Origin: Stenogyne calaminthoides
Taxonomy: Eukaryota > Streptophyta > Magnoliopsida > Lamiales > Lamiaceae
Length of the DNA: 64,000 bases
Assembly: GCA_037126765.1 (NCBI GenBank)
Contig: JBBCBC010000034.1
Coordinates: 15,870,691-15,934,690, forward strand
Direction of reading: 5' to 3'
Position 1 is the stretch's first letter. Each line of letters starts with the position of its first letter. Shown here piece after piece: positions 35,200 to 47,505 of the stretch. The notes beneath the pieces are model-generated. The model was not told the DNA's origin and did not search any database. It saw only the letters and a program-made list of their open reading frames with translations. Position numbers and translations under genes: made by a program.

Positions 35200-36479
35200 A
35201 TGTGGTCAAGAGATGACCTAAAATTCAACGGAGATTCGTACGTTGAATGTTCAAAATCCTTCAAGCTTTGACTGCAAGGACCTCGTCAATTTCCACGTAG
35301 GTACCTGAAAAACACGCCAGAGGGGGCTCCGGCGCGGGCTCTCCGACGCTCAAGTCAGTTCTTACTCTTAATCTTAGGTGAAATAGCTCAACTAACGTAT
35401 TCAAGTGTAATTAAGTAAAATCAAGTGATTGTGTGTGATTCGTGATACCTGGGAGGGATATTTATATCCCTCCAGAAGGAGATAACGGTTATGCCCCTCT
35501 CAATCCACTTTCTGCGTCGTGCCCGGCCATCTCTTTCTCCCCCCGGGTTCTCAGGAGTGCTTCACGATCCACTTCTCTCTCCCTCTCCACGCGGATTGTC
35601 GCATTCTGAGCTCTTATTCTCAATCCAACTGTTCTCCCTCCTTCTCGGACTCTCCAGCTTCCTACTTGTAATCCCCTGAATATCGGAACTGCCCTCTGCA
35701 GCCCACTACTCAACTCTCGCGGATCAATGCTTCTTAGTCGTTGATCTCTTTCTATTCACGGTTATGATCATCTCTTGCCTCCTTAAATCTCAACTCTCCT
35801 CGATCAGCTCCCTGGAATATCTCAACCAACTCCTGGGCAAAAATCCGCCTTCGTGGACCGCTGCTCCCAGACCCAATATGCTTGAGCCCATATCCACAAC
35901 TTGGTTCAATCTCATGGACTTCTCATCTCCAGGCCCAGGTTAGCTCCTTGTGCCCCGTCTTCTAGGCCTTCTTTCCTTTATTGGGTCCTGCTCTTCTTCA
36001 AGCCCATTATTTGGTCTCCTCCAGTCCACTAGAATTTCAGGATCCTGGGTTTCCAAGCCCCTTTCTCTATTATTCCGACCCACTCGGGGTATGGTCAATG
36101 TTCCAGTGTCTTCTCCTTATTAGACGACATAAATATTCCCCATCACAAATGAAGATGTTTAATATCTCTAAAATCAACTTGGAAGAAGGCATTTGAAGTT
36201 TTAACTACATATGTGTATTTGTGTAATATACAATATTAGTATAATTAATATCCACATTCACAATAAATGTGTCATTGCCATACAAATGAGTTCCTGTCCA
36301 AAATCCACCTTCACCATAAAATGTAGGTATGTTTGGTCCAAGCTCGATAGATCCGCTTGAGAATTTGTCAAGAAAAAATATGTTTGCATGTAGGATTATG
36401 CTAGTTAAATTTTAAAATTCACAAAATCATAATCTATAATAACTACACTTTTTATATTCCCTTCATACTTTTTCTTTAA
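35200..36479. other. LTR-like intergenic sequence, unassigned
   Basis: A region of moderate GC content including CTCTCCGACGCTCAAGTCAG, a phrase common near plant LTRs, and many CCCA-rich words to 36130. No LTR pair, TSD or coding domain is visible, so it is left unassigned. The remainder is AT-rich. Confidence 0.4.
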
Positions 36480-36866
36480 CTAGGAATTTACCACGTGCTT
36501 CGCATGTTGCACGCAATTTGTCTATATAATAATTAGAGTGTTTGTCGACGTCAAATTTTTACGTGTATATTTATGTCATAGATTATCCATATCCTTTGAT
36601 TGTTGTTGTATATGAAACAATCATGAATTCAGTATATGAAACTAACCTTTCTTAGTTTCCGAAGCTATGTACGAAGAGTCTGCTTCGTAGATACAATCTC
36701 AAAATATAGAATTCCTCAAAACGATATACATATCATGGATTTACTCAATCAAATCGTTGATTTCTTTTTTTCCCCTAGAAGCATATAAACAATGATTATA
36801 CAAAAATAATTTGAATATTTTTGGTGAACCAACTGGTCACTCCTCTAGTTGAAGTATCGTAATCAA

Positions 36867-37080
36867 ATATTGTTCATATATAATAATTTGAATTTTGTTG
36901 AAGATATATTATGAACCAAGTGAAAAAGCGATTGAATATTGTTGGCTAATTCTCCTTAATCTCCACAGTAAGCTACTTTACACATCAACAAAAAGTAATC
37001 AACCCAAAAAAAAGAATGGCCCATAAATCAAAAAATATCATTCTTGAATCTTGATCTTTAAATTTGAAACAAAAGCAACA
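36867..37080 (+). repeat. 214-bp direct repeat, copy 1
   Basis: A near-identical copy is at 38501-38714, starting ATATTGTTCATATATAATAA and ending AAACAAAAGCAACA. Both lie inside the Helitron-like region. Confidence 0.85.
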
Positions 37081-37327
37081 TTTTTTTATGATTGACCGCC
37101 TTCAGTATCCAAACTCACATGCAAATTCCTAATGCAAATAAGTGATGCTACAAAGGGGATTTTTTTACATTGGTTATACATAGTTGAGGTCGACACTCTG
37201 TGCTTTCGTGTATGTGTGGTGTGTATATAATAGGGCAAAATCAAAATCACTCAAAGCAAAGATGGAGTTTGTAATGATGGGGAGTTTTTTCACCTGATAA
37301 GCTCTATTTTTTTTATGGTCGCCACCC

Positions 37328-37760
37328 CATCCCTCCCTCGAGTCATTGTCGTCGATCTGCGCACCATAAATCCTTGGGCACCCATCGTCTCCTTTGTCAT
37401 ACAACCAGATTCGCATTTCATTCCCGAGTTTTTTAGGTGCTTTCCCTCAAGCCGGCCGAGCTGCAACCGTCTCACCGTCGTACAGCCGCAGCCGCGCATT
37501 ACACTCCCTCAAATGCCTTCCCCGGCCCTGAATCTGCCACCATCCCTCCCTCGAGTCATTGTCTTCCGATCTGCAGCCGCAAATCCTTGGGCACCCACTG
37601 TCTCACTGTCATATAACCACCGTTGCGCATTTCATTCATTCACGAGATTTTTATGCTTTCTCTCAAGCCGGCGAGCTGCAATTGCCTCTCATTTGTTGTC
37701 GTCTGTTGACCCAGACATTCTGATCCCTCAAGTGCCTTCCCCGGCCCTGAAGCCGCCACC
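37328..37760 (+). repeat. 213-bp tandem duplication, GC-rich
   Basis: CATCCCTCCCTCGAGTCATT starts at 37328 and again at 37541. The two units share CTTGGGCACCCA, TTTCTCAAGCCGG-like and CCTTCCCCGGCCCTGAA words. The block is notably GC-richer than the surrounding Helitron-like DNA, which suggests captured host sequence. Open frames are present but unrecognised. Confidence 0.8.
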
Positions 37761-38104
37761 ATCTGTCGTCTCTCGCCAGTCGTAGATCCCATCTTTTCTC
37801 GACGCTCTCGATGGAATTTTCTCGCCGTCTTCGTCTTCAATTTAGTCATTTGTGTGTATCAGTTGAGTCCTTTTTTTATCGCTTCGTTCGTATGGATCAA
37901 TTTGTAGGATTTTTTTTTTTTTTAGAGTTTGGATATGAATATGAATTAATATGAAGAGTTTTAGTGTTTGTATGGATTATTTTGCAAGTGTAAATTTTTA
38001 GAGGGGTCAATTGATATGTTTGCATGGATAGATTTGTAATGTGTAAAATAATGGAGGGTCAATGTTGTCGAAAAATGTTTCCCCAAGGCTTGCCACTTTT
38101 TAAA

Positions 38105-38165
38105 TAGTATAGATATATATATAGATAGATAGATATAGATATAGATATAGCTATAGATATAGACG
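38105..38165. repeat. AT/GATA-rich microsatellite
   Basis: TAGATA and ATAGAT units in a row at the copy of the Helitron-like 5' end. Confidence 0.85.
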
Positions 38166-38500
38166 TCTTCATCTTTAATTTAGTCGTTTGCGTGTATCAA
38201 TTGAGTCCCTTTTTTTTTATCGCTCAGTTCGTATGGATCAATTTTCAGGGATTTTTTTTTTTTTTTAGAGTTTGGATATGAATATAAATTAATATGAAGA
38301 GTTTTAGTGTTTGTAGGGATTATTTTGCAGGTGTAAATTTTTAGAGGGGCCCGACTAAATTGAAGATGAAGACGTCTATATCTATACTTCTATATTTATC
38401 TATATTTATATTTATGTTTATTTATACTATTTAAAAAGTGGCAAGCCTTGGAGAAATATTTTTGGATAACTTTGCCCCTCCATTATTTTACACATTACAA

Positions 38501-38714
38501 ATATTGTTCATATATAATAATTTGAATTTTGTTGAAGATATATCATGAACCAAGTGAAAAAGCGATTGAGTACTGTTGGTTAATTCTCCTTAATCTCCAC
38601 GGTAAGCTACTTTACACATCAACAAAAGGTAATCAACCCAAAAAAAAGAATGGCCCATAAATCAAAAAATATCATTCTTGAATCTTGATCTTTAAATTTG
38701 AAACAAAAGCAACA
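38501..38714 (+). repeat. 214-bp direct repeat, copy 2
   Basis: Partner of 36867-37080, with about ten differences. The next bases again repeat the TTTAGTCATTTNTGTGTATCAG block that also occurs at 37840 and 38176. Confidence 0.85.
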
Positions 38715-39498
38715 CTTTTAGTCATTTTTGTGTATCAGTTGAGTCCTTTTTTTTATCGCTTCGTTCGTATGGATCAATTTGTAGGGATTTTTTTTTTTTT
38801 TTGGATATGAATATGAATTAATATGAAGAGTTTTAGTGTTTGTAGGGATTATTTTGCAGGTGTAAATTTTTAGAGGGGTCAATTGATATGTTTGCACGGA
38901 TAGATTTGTAATGTCTAAAATAATGGAGGGGCAAAGTTGTCCAAAAATGTTAACAAAATTCAAATTATTATATATGAACAATATTTGTAATGTGTAAAAA
39001 AAAATAATGGAGGGGCAAAGTTGTCCAAAAATATTTCTCCAAGGCTTGCCACTTTTTAAATAGTATAGATATAGATATAGATACACACTTTATTTTTCAC
39101 AATATAATAGATCTAATCATCACTTATTTTTTTACCATATTTTTTCTTAGTTCTACTGTATTACATCTTCAATCAATATATGAAAGTTAAATTCACTGTT
39201 TCACTATTAACGGATTTTTCAATAAAAAATTTCTCAATCTCCTTGTAACAAACAAATATGACTGTAGTATTTTGATGCATAAATCTATACTTACGGAAGA
39301 TTAGATCAAAGAGGGAAAGTGGCTCCCCTTAAAAATAGAAAAAGTTGATTGATTCATTCATTCATTAATATTTGCCTAATTAGTTGGAGTTGAAGTAGTA
39401 ACAACTAATACAATCCTATCCAATCTTAAGCATTGAATGAAGATGGTGGCACACACACATGATGTGCACGTGGTGAAAGCATAAAAAGCAAACACCAG

Positions 39499-39729
39499 GT
39501 GCTGGGAATGGGAGTGGAGATGAATCAGCTTGCACCACTATCAGAAGAACCATTTGACGAAGAGAAATCAAACACACCACTATCAGAAGAACCATTTGAC
39601 GAAGAGAAATCAAACACCAAGTGCAATCGTACATGGAAAAAATGGCTCAGAATTCATTTTCCTCATAAGAAATCAAACACCAAGTGCATAATCCTAATCA
39701 AGAATATACACCAACCATCACAATCTTGA
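39499..39729 (+). CDS. Small hypothetical protein with two 14-residue repeats
   Basis: A 76-codon ORF with two identical copies of a PLSEEPFDEEKSNT unit (42-bp tandem repeat at about 39535-39618), a lysine/tryptophan-rich middle and a C-terminal tail. No family is recognised. The in-frame, exactly conserved repeat suggests either a coding past or simple recent tandem duplication. A second frame (from about 39680 to 39812) reads NPNQEYTPTITILNSKPH and more, ending in a stop, and resembles 35135-35188, so a frameshift in one coding piece is possible. Confidence 0.3.
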   Translation: MLGMGVEMNQLAPLSEEPFDEEKSNTPLSEEPFDEEKSNTKCNRTWKKWLRIHFPHKKSNTKCIILIKNIHQPSQS

Positions 39730-39829
39730 ATTCAAAACCACATGAAGATGTTGATACTAATACTACATCAGAATATCAAGAAGATCAAAGTTGTTCACTA
39801 TCTTTATTACAATGATCTTTCAGGGCTTA

Positions 39830-40101
39830 GGTTGGTCTTCAATTGCTTTAATGTCGTGTTGTTTTAGGATCCACATCAGCAACATAGTTCCAAAGACATT
39901 TTCAAGGGTCGGAGCAATATAGTTCATGTGGAAATCAAGCAATAAACCAGCCCACGACTACGACCAAGATTTCTTAGCAGCAACATCCCTAAGAAGAGAT
40001 CAATATCAGTGGGATTAATATTAGTGAGTCAAACTAAGAAGAGAATGACCAACAACAACAAAATGTCTCTTCCGCCACCTCCCACTCTCAAATTATGCAT
40101 T
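39830..40101. other. Intergenic sequence before Copia A
   Basis: No coding or RNA feature supported. It ends at the TCATA duplication at 40102-40106. Confidence 0.5.
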
Positions 40102-40106
40102 TCATA

Positions 40107-41948
40107 TGTTGGGGAATGAGTTGCACAGATCTATTCGAGGTGAATATTTAAATACAAATTTAATTCTTTAATTATTACTAGCATGAATTAATCATATATT
40201 AATTCAAATAATAATTGCAACAACATAGCATGCATATAATAAGCCACGTAAAACCTACGCATGCGGAATCTACGGGTTTACGTGAACGTACCTCTCGGGA
40301 TGGCAGTGAATTCGGTTGGACGGACTAACCAAAAGGACTTCCCAAGTATTCCCTTAGCCCTTACTCAACTATCCGGTGGAAGGACACTTGTCGAACAATT
40401 AACAAAAGGAAAAAATAAATTTTGTTGCACCACTTATGTGGATTTGCTAATTTTTCCAGCACATGGAATTGTACTTAGGAATGAAACAATCATCCCCTAT
40501 TTATAGGAGAGAGGTGGTCGAATTTTTCAGTAGAAAATCAATGTGGGAAAAGACTTTTCTTGATCACCAAGAAATTTTGAATATATCTCCTATATTCTTT
40601 TTCCCATAATTAAAATATTCCACAAAAATCTCACCTCCTCAATTATTATGGAATTTTCGAAAAAATGGTCTTGCAAGATTCCAAGATTTGGATCTTCTTG
40701 AATTTATGAGATATTCTTGTATTTCAAGAAATACATATCTTCCATAATATTTTTTCAAGAAAATCTTTCTTGCCCATTATATTCAAAAATTTCGAAATAC
40801 CTTCATGAATAACCAAGTGGGAGATTTTTTGAATTTAATGAGATAATCTTGTATTCCAAGAATACATATCTTCATTCCATAACAAAATTCAAAGAAAATC
40901 TTTCTCCCTCTTTTATCCATAAATTTCGAAAATTTAGAGGAAAAATAAGCAACAATATTTATTTTATTTTAATCACCTTTTTTCAGTTATTGGACTATTT
41001 GTTGGGCTACTCAGGGGGCCTTTAGGAGAATTAAGATTGGACCTTCTAATGGACCTTGAATATCTAATATTGAGCCACAATATAATTCAAGCCCATAAAT
41101 ATTAATTAATACCACTACATAATTAATATTGCACTATCCATCTTAACCCATATTACAGTCAATATGGCTCCGGTCATTATTTCCGTGTTTAAGATTATCT
41201 AGCCCATTAATTAATTCAAGCCTTTGAAATAGCTTTCCATTAATTAACATCTTTTATCCTTGGTCGAGGAACGGTTCAACATTATTATCCATACCTAGGA
41301 AACTAATTCCACTTGCAAGATTTGGTATGATAAAGCTTATGAACCTCCCAAGGGGGCAAATCAAACAAAGCGATTTTGCATTGCGATTCTTCAGTATTAA
41401 ATCTTAGCAATCACATGTGACCAATAATATTGCCCAAGATAAAAAGTATTGAATCTCTTTGATTCGCTACCCATGATAAGTCAAAGCAATAGTTACCAAT
41501 CCCACGTGATCCTATTTAAGGGACGAAGATTAAGAAACAACGAACCACTGAGGTCTAATTCTTCCTTGTTCAGTTCTGAAGAATTTATCCTCCTGTAGGT
41601 CCTATTCAGTGCATCAGTTATGCACTAGTGTAATCTCTTGATCAAGACAAACCAATCTGAGCCTTACACCTCAACCTTTCGCGATGGGTTGTTCATTACC
41701 ATCTAGGTCGTGAATGGCGTACTTTTAGTTACAAGGGATCGTTAATTTAATCTTTCGTGATCCGGTATCACTAAATTAACTACAATGTAACACGCATTTA
41801 ATTATTGAACAGTTATGCAAATAAATATATGTAACATTCAATCATATTTAAAGCATCAGTGATAAACAATTTATTTCAGTAAATAAGTCTGAAAATTCAG
41901 TTTCGATTATACAAAGTAAAAAGCATACTTTTCAGTATAATCCCAACA
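40107..41948 (-). repeat. Copia A 3' LTR
   Basis: About 1842 bp. Contains a TATA-like TATAAATAGGGG on the minus strand (40494-40505). Its plus-strand 81-codon ORF at 40261 is repeated in the 5' LTR but is not a gene. Confidence 0.93.
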
Positions 41949-41965
41949 ATCTCCCACTTATACTC
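41949..41965 (-). promoter_or_regulatory. Polypurine tract of Copia A
   Basis: GAGTATAAGTGGGAGAT on the minus strand, immediately next to the 3' LTR; it primes plus-strand DNA synthesis in this class. The same word is present in Copia B at 55520-55536. Confidence 0.85.
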
Positions 41966-42058
41966 AAACTCTGCTTTTAAGTATACTACAACATATCTCG
42001 CGTAGTCCGTGACATCTAATGTCACCTACACGAACCTAATAATTTCTCCCACTTATAC

Positions 42059-45000
42059 TCAAAGCAGATTGGCAAAGGTCTTGACACCCATTCCACCCAC
42101 ATGTCTCTCGAATGTATTCAGAGGCAGACTCTTTGTGAATGGATCTGCTAGGTTGTCCTCAGACGCTATCTTTGTCACATCTATATCTCCTCTCTTAACG
42201 ATTTCTCGTATAAGATGTCTTTCCTTTAGTGTGCTTGTTTGACTCGTGGACTCTTGGTTCTCTTGAATTTGCAACTGCCCTTAGCATATATTGCTAGACA
42301 AATTCAGAACACCATCCAAGTCCACTAAGAAGATCTAGAGCCCAATCGGTTCTTTCACTGCTTCACAAGCAGATACTTACCCGACTTCCATGGTTGAGTC
42401 AGTGATGCATTTCTGTTTCACACTTGTCCATTTCATGGCTACATTTCCCAAATGGAAACACACTAACTGAGGCAGATAATTACTGGAATCTAAATCTGAT
42501 TGGAAATCCGAGTCCGTGTAGCCGATGGGGATTGGAGTATTTGACTGATAAATCAACATTCTATCCCGAGTTCTTTTCAGACACTTCAGAATGTTTTTAA
42601 CTGTCGTCCAATGCGTTTTCCCTGGGTTACTTTGATATCTTGCTACCATGCTACACGCAAGAAAGCGGATATCCGGTCTCTCGCATACAAAGATTGCATA
42701 CATAAGGTTTCCGACAGCCGAAGCACAAGGAATGCCTTTCATGTCATCTATCTCCTTTTGCGTCTTAGGGGACATTTTCTTGGATAGATGGATTCCAAGT
42801 CTGAAAGGTACAAATCCTTTATTGGAATCTTGCATGCTGAATCGTTTCAAAACCAGCGTCTATGTATGAAACTTGTGATAACCCGATCATCCTTTTCCGG
42901 CGATCTCGAGTTATCTTGATCCCAAGGATATGTCCGGCTTTCCCTAAGTCTTTCATATCAAACTATTTTGAAAACCATGCCTCTTACGTCTGATCACACC
43001 TTCACATCATTCCCGATGATCACAATGTCATCTACGTATGGTACTAAGAATACCAATGCAGTTCCGACACACTTTTTATACACACAACTTTCAAACTTGT
43101 TTTGATCAAACCCATAAGACTTTATAACATGATCAAAACATTGGTTCCAAGCTCTGGATGCCTGTTTGAGTCCGTAAATGGATCTCTTGAGCTTACAAAC
43201 TAGGTATTCTTGGCCTGTTTCAATGAAACCTTGGGGTTGTTGCATATAGATCTCTTCATCAAGACTTCCGTTAAAGAAAGCTGTCTTGACATCCATTTGC
43301 CAGATTTCAAAGTCGAAATGCGCAGCAATCGATAAGAGAATACAGATGGACTTAAGCATGGCTACGGGCAAAAAAGTTTCCTCATAATCGATCCCTTCTT
43401 TCTGAGTGTAACCTTTCGCCACTAGTCTTGCTTTAAAGGTTTCAACCTTCCCGTCTAGTCCTCTTTTCCTCTTATATGCCCACTTGCATCCAATGGGTTT
43501 GACCCCATTAAGTGGTTCGACTAGCTCACACACTCTATTATGAAACATAGAACTCATTTCAGCTTTCATTGCTGTTTGCCAAGAATCTCCATCCTTATCT
43601 TGGAGTGCCTCGTCATATGTCCGTGGGTCTGATTCGTCTTGTCCGGGAATCAAGTCCGAGGACTCTCCTATTCCCATGAATCTCTCGGGCTGTCTAACAA
43701 CCCTTCCACTACGACGAGGCTCCGGTTGTGAAAACGTATCATTTGGTATATCATCTAGTACAGTTGGCACTGAGGTTTGCCCTCTAAGCTCATTTAAGGT
43801 AATCTCACTTCTGGGCTTTCTTTGGTTCATATAGTCTTCTTCCAGAAATCTAAAGTGGGTGCTGATGACCACCTTTTGATCTTCGGGACTATAGAACATA
43901 CACCCTTTTGTTCCCTCGGGGTATCCTACAAACAGCCTTAATTTTGATCGAGGATCCAACTTACCGGCTTCCTTGTCCAACACGTAGGCCGGACACCCCC
44001 AAATTCTCATGTGTCTCATACTAGGCTTGCGCCCGGTCCACAATTCTTTGGGAGTTTTGGGAACCGATTTGGATAGCACCAAGTTCAGAATGTAAGTCGC
44101 TGTTTCCAAGGTATGACCCCAGAACGACTCGGGAAGATCCGCATAACTCATCATTGATCTAATCATTTCCTAAAAGAATTATGTTTCTTCGCTCTGCAAC
44201 CCCGTTTTGTTGAGGGATTCCGGGTGCAGTGAGCTAGGATAAATCCCTTAATCAGATAAGTAGTTCAAAAACTCATCGCTGAGGTATTCACCTCCACGAT
44301 CAGATCGTAGAGACTTGATACATTTTTCCCTATGATTCTCTGTTTGAGCCTTAAATTCTTAGAATTTTTCAAAGGTCTCAGATTCATGCTTCATAAGGAA
44401 AATGTAACCGTACCTTGAGTAATCATCAATAAAATTACTCATAACCTCCTCTTGCTTTGGTTGACATTGGACCACATACATCTGTGTGAACGATCTCTAA
44501 CACTTCTTTGGCCCTATTCCCTTTGGCTCCAAATGCCCTCTTGGTCATATTACCGTCCAAACATGATTCGCAGGTTGGAATCGGTTCATCTTGGAGAAGC
44601 CCTAGTGAACCGTCTCTCACCAACCTTTGGATCCTCTTTGGATTTATATGACCCAATCTTAAATGTCAAAGAAGTGTCTCGTTCACGTCTGATGAACGTT
44701 TTCTTTTCTCGAAAACAGTCGATGTGTTATAGGATACATTTCGTGAGTGGTGTGCACTGTTAATTGTATAGAGATCATTCAACAACGTTCCATGACAGAT
44801 AAATTTATCAAAAAGAAAAATGGTAACAACTTTATTAAAAAAGTAACCGAATATCCATCATAAAAAGTTTAGAAACTGAAAACAAATTCTTTCTAAAATT
44901 CAGGAACGTAAAGAATATCTCAAAATTAAAACTCTGTCTTCAAAAGACAGGTGCACTTCTCCCATCGCTTCATTTTGCCACTCAGAAGACATCGCCCGGT

Positions 45001-45995
45001 GTGATGAGGACCTCACTCCCACTAAGTTGTTGGGTCCGCTTGAACCCCTGTAATGTGAAACAAACATGATTAGTGGATCCCGTATCCACCACCCACAAAA
45101 TGGGAGGCATACACCGCTAAACAAGTTTCAACAACTAGTGCGTGAGAATTACCTTTCTTTCCATCCCTTTTGGTGCGGAACAGTCGACCTCCAATGTCCT
45201 TTCTCCACCGCAGATTGAAGCACTTCCCCTTAGTCGGCTTGTTCACTCCACCACCCTTCTTCACCTTATCTTTGCCATTGGCAACACTTGAGTTCACTTG
45301 CTTGTGGCCTTTGTTCCTTTTCTTGTTCTTACCACCCCTTGGTCTAGAAGAAGAAGAAGGTCGTTTGCCACCAAGGCTTGGCTCTTTCGCCTAATATCGC
45401 CTCTGCCGAGACTAAAGCTTGCAAATGGCATCGGGCATCGAGAACTTTTGATTATTCATCCGGTAGTTCAACCCGAATCGTTTCAAAGCTTTTTCGGCAA
45501 AGAATGGAGCACGTAAATCGATTTGGGTCTCGATATCGTATTCGATTGCCAAGTACCTCAAGTTTATTAAGGCGAGCCATCATCGGAGAACGTGCTCTTA
45601 CGGGCGTTCCTCCACCATTTTCATAGAGAGCAAGTCCCTCATGGTGATCCGATGAGCCACACGGTTACGATGTTGAAACATCGCTTTAAGATTAGTCATG
45701 ATTTCGCAACGGTCTCAACGTTCGTGGTGTTGGTGTTGCAACACATCGACATAAAGCCAAGATGGTACACTTTACCATTTCGTTTAGACCGCCCAAGTCA
45801 AGATACTCTTTTCTTAACCGTTTTAGTGGACTCATCTCGATGGTTTATCCGGTTTAGGGTGTGGTCGAGAACCCAATTATGGCTTTTGTACAAAGTGAGG
45901 ACAATAGTGAGTTTTCGATTCAATCAACAAAATTTTCTCCGGTGAGCAAATTATCTTTTAGTATATTGAGCGATTGGATTAAAAGGTTGCGACAT
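42059..45995 (-). pseudogene. Copia A gag-pol, many frameshifts
   Basis: Gag starts at the ATG at 45995 with MSQPFNP-like sequence, then decays. Recognisable pieces: linker and knuckle (45297-45070, KGKCFN), GAG-pre-integrase (GHINPKRIQRL to CESCLDGNMTKRAF, 44656-44435, with a normal IVHTDVCGPM), integrase C-terminus and RT (44166-42994, including QMDVKTAFFNGS and PYVDDIVIIGND), RNase H (42850-42377 and 42274-42059, ending DPFTKSLPLNTFERH). Frames change between every piece. The gag segment is much more diverged from Copia B than the rest. Confidence 0.88.
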
Positions 45996-46764
45996 GATGA
46001 ATCGAAATAAATAATAATATGCATAAGCACAAATATATCACAAGCTTCGATCACATGCATCATATTAAAATTTCCAAAAAATATGAGCATGCATCAGCCA
46101 ACATCTCAAAACAGTTTAAATAAGCCACGTTGGGTGGGTCATTATTTAAACACATTCAAGCGAGTTACAAACAAGAACGATTTACATAAACCTTTAATAT
46201 CCAGATTAATAGTTGGCTCCACTTGACCAATATAAAATTGACAGGACTTGGGGAAGTATATGCATATCAATTTTATACCTAAGTAATAACCATGATTAAA
46301 TACTGTGATTATTATTTCGCTTTGATCGAGCCTCGTTGGGAGGGTCATAAATAAATCACTAGTAATAACCCACAATCATCCATTTGGAATTCATTCATGT
46401 GAAAGCTATCTTTTTGACCGGTCCGTTGGGGAATTTCTCCAAAAGAATTCACAAATAAATAAATCATGGAGGTCAAAATTAATTCAATTTTATTATCCGG
46501 AATAAAATTGTCAATTAATTGTTTAAACATACTTAGTAATTTTGAAGGTGAGATTTTTCCATTTGGCAACCCTCATGCAAAACACATTTAAACAAATTAA
46601 ATAAGGCATAAGATAGCACAAATAAATCAAGCAAAACAGAAAAATAAACATATTGGGCACAAATTATCCAATTGTCATGGTTTGATTTTTCTTGGCTTGA
46701 TCTTGAAGAAACACGTCTCGAATTTCTCCCACTCGTTCGTCTCGAAAAAAAATACTTCATCTCG

Positions 46765-47170
46765 AACGCCACGCCAGCGGCTCAGGCAAGGGATGCACGC
46801 CCAAGATCCGCCGGCCACTTGGCCAGAACGACCTCTTGACCTCGGCACGCCCGGCGGGTGGTCGTGGTGGTCACCTCAACACGCCTTAACACGCCGTAAG
46901 CGTCGGCGGCTTAAGAAGGCCGCATCCATCGCATCCTTGAGGCGCCTACAAGATCCGCCTCGCCCGCGATTCGACCTGGCGTCCCGCCCGCCGCATCTAA
47001 GGCCCGCCCGCATCGACAGCCGATCTTGGCGCCGCTTAGCGACCGTGTCGCAAGGCGCTGCCCGTCTTTGGACCACATGTTCCTCATCGCGCTCGGCCGG
47101 CCGGCTTCAACCCAGCGCCCGTTAAGCGTGCCGGTAGCGTACCGCCACGCCATTCTACGCTGGTTACGGA
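46765..47170. other. GC-rich block in the Copia A leader, absent from Copia B
   Basis: About 400 bp, roughly 60% or more G+C by eye, between primer-binding site and gag. Both flanks match Copia B (60240-60420), but B has only about 100 AT-rich bases between them. Open frames on both strands exist, none recognised. Confidence 0.75.
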
Positions 47171-47490
47171 TTTTGTCCTTTAATTCTTCGTCTCTTCGTT
47201 CCCGATCCGGTTACAATTTATTTACAAAAAAATAAATAAACCTAGATCTAGACTAGTCTATTACATTGATCAAATCAAACAAATCCTAGTCTACTCGTGG
47301 ATTTTCACACGAGGCAAAACAAATCCGAACGAATCGAATTAAAACCACAATTTATATGCATGCATAAATAAACACATTAAAATACATGACAATTGGATAC
47401 CTGCAAAACAGATCTAACAGTTATATCCAATTTCAAATTTAATGTCCACGAATTAAATTACAATTTAAAAAATTCAGAGCCCGAAACCGT

Positions 47491-47503
47491 GGCTCTGATA
47501 CCA
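47491..47503 (-). promoter_or_regulatory. Primer-binding site of Copia A (initiator-Met tRNA)
   Basis: TGGTATCAGAGCC on the minus strand, two bases inside the 5' LTR end. It is the standard plant Copia PBS. The corresponding site in Copia B (near 60712-60722) is mutated. Confidence 0.9.
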
Positions 47504-47505
47504 GT

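Larger units (their letters stand above)
36480..39069 (-). mobile_element. Helitron-like element or nest, minus strand
   Basis: On the minus strand a GC hairpin (ACATGC, GAA, GCACGT at about 36490-36510) is followed by about nine bases and CTAG at 36480-36483, then host T. This is the form of a Helitron 3' end. The other end reads TCTATACTATTTAAA at 39069, matching Helitron 5' ends. No Rep/helicase coding is present, so the element is non-autonomous. A second and third copy of the 5'-like end lie internally (near 38112 and, inverted, near 38422), implying nested or rearranged copies. Confidence 0.62.

Noticed and set aside
35200..36130. Solo LTR or Gypsy fragment
   Set aside because: LTR-like phrases only; no TG/CA ends with a TSD and no coding domains.
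40261..40506. 81-codon plus-strand ORF, repeated at 47660
   Set aside because: It lies antisense in both LTRs of Copia A; LTRs are non-coding and the copies are identical only because LTRs are.
46682..47125. 147-codon plus-strand ORF rich in Arg, Pro and Ser
   Set aside because: Open only because of the GC-rich block in the Copia A leader; low complexity, no recognised family, other strand also open.
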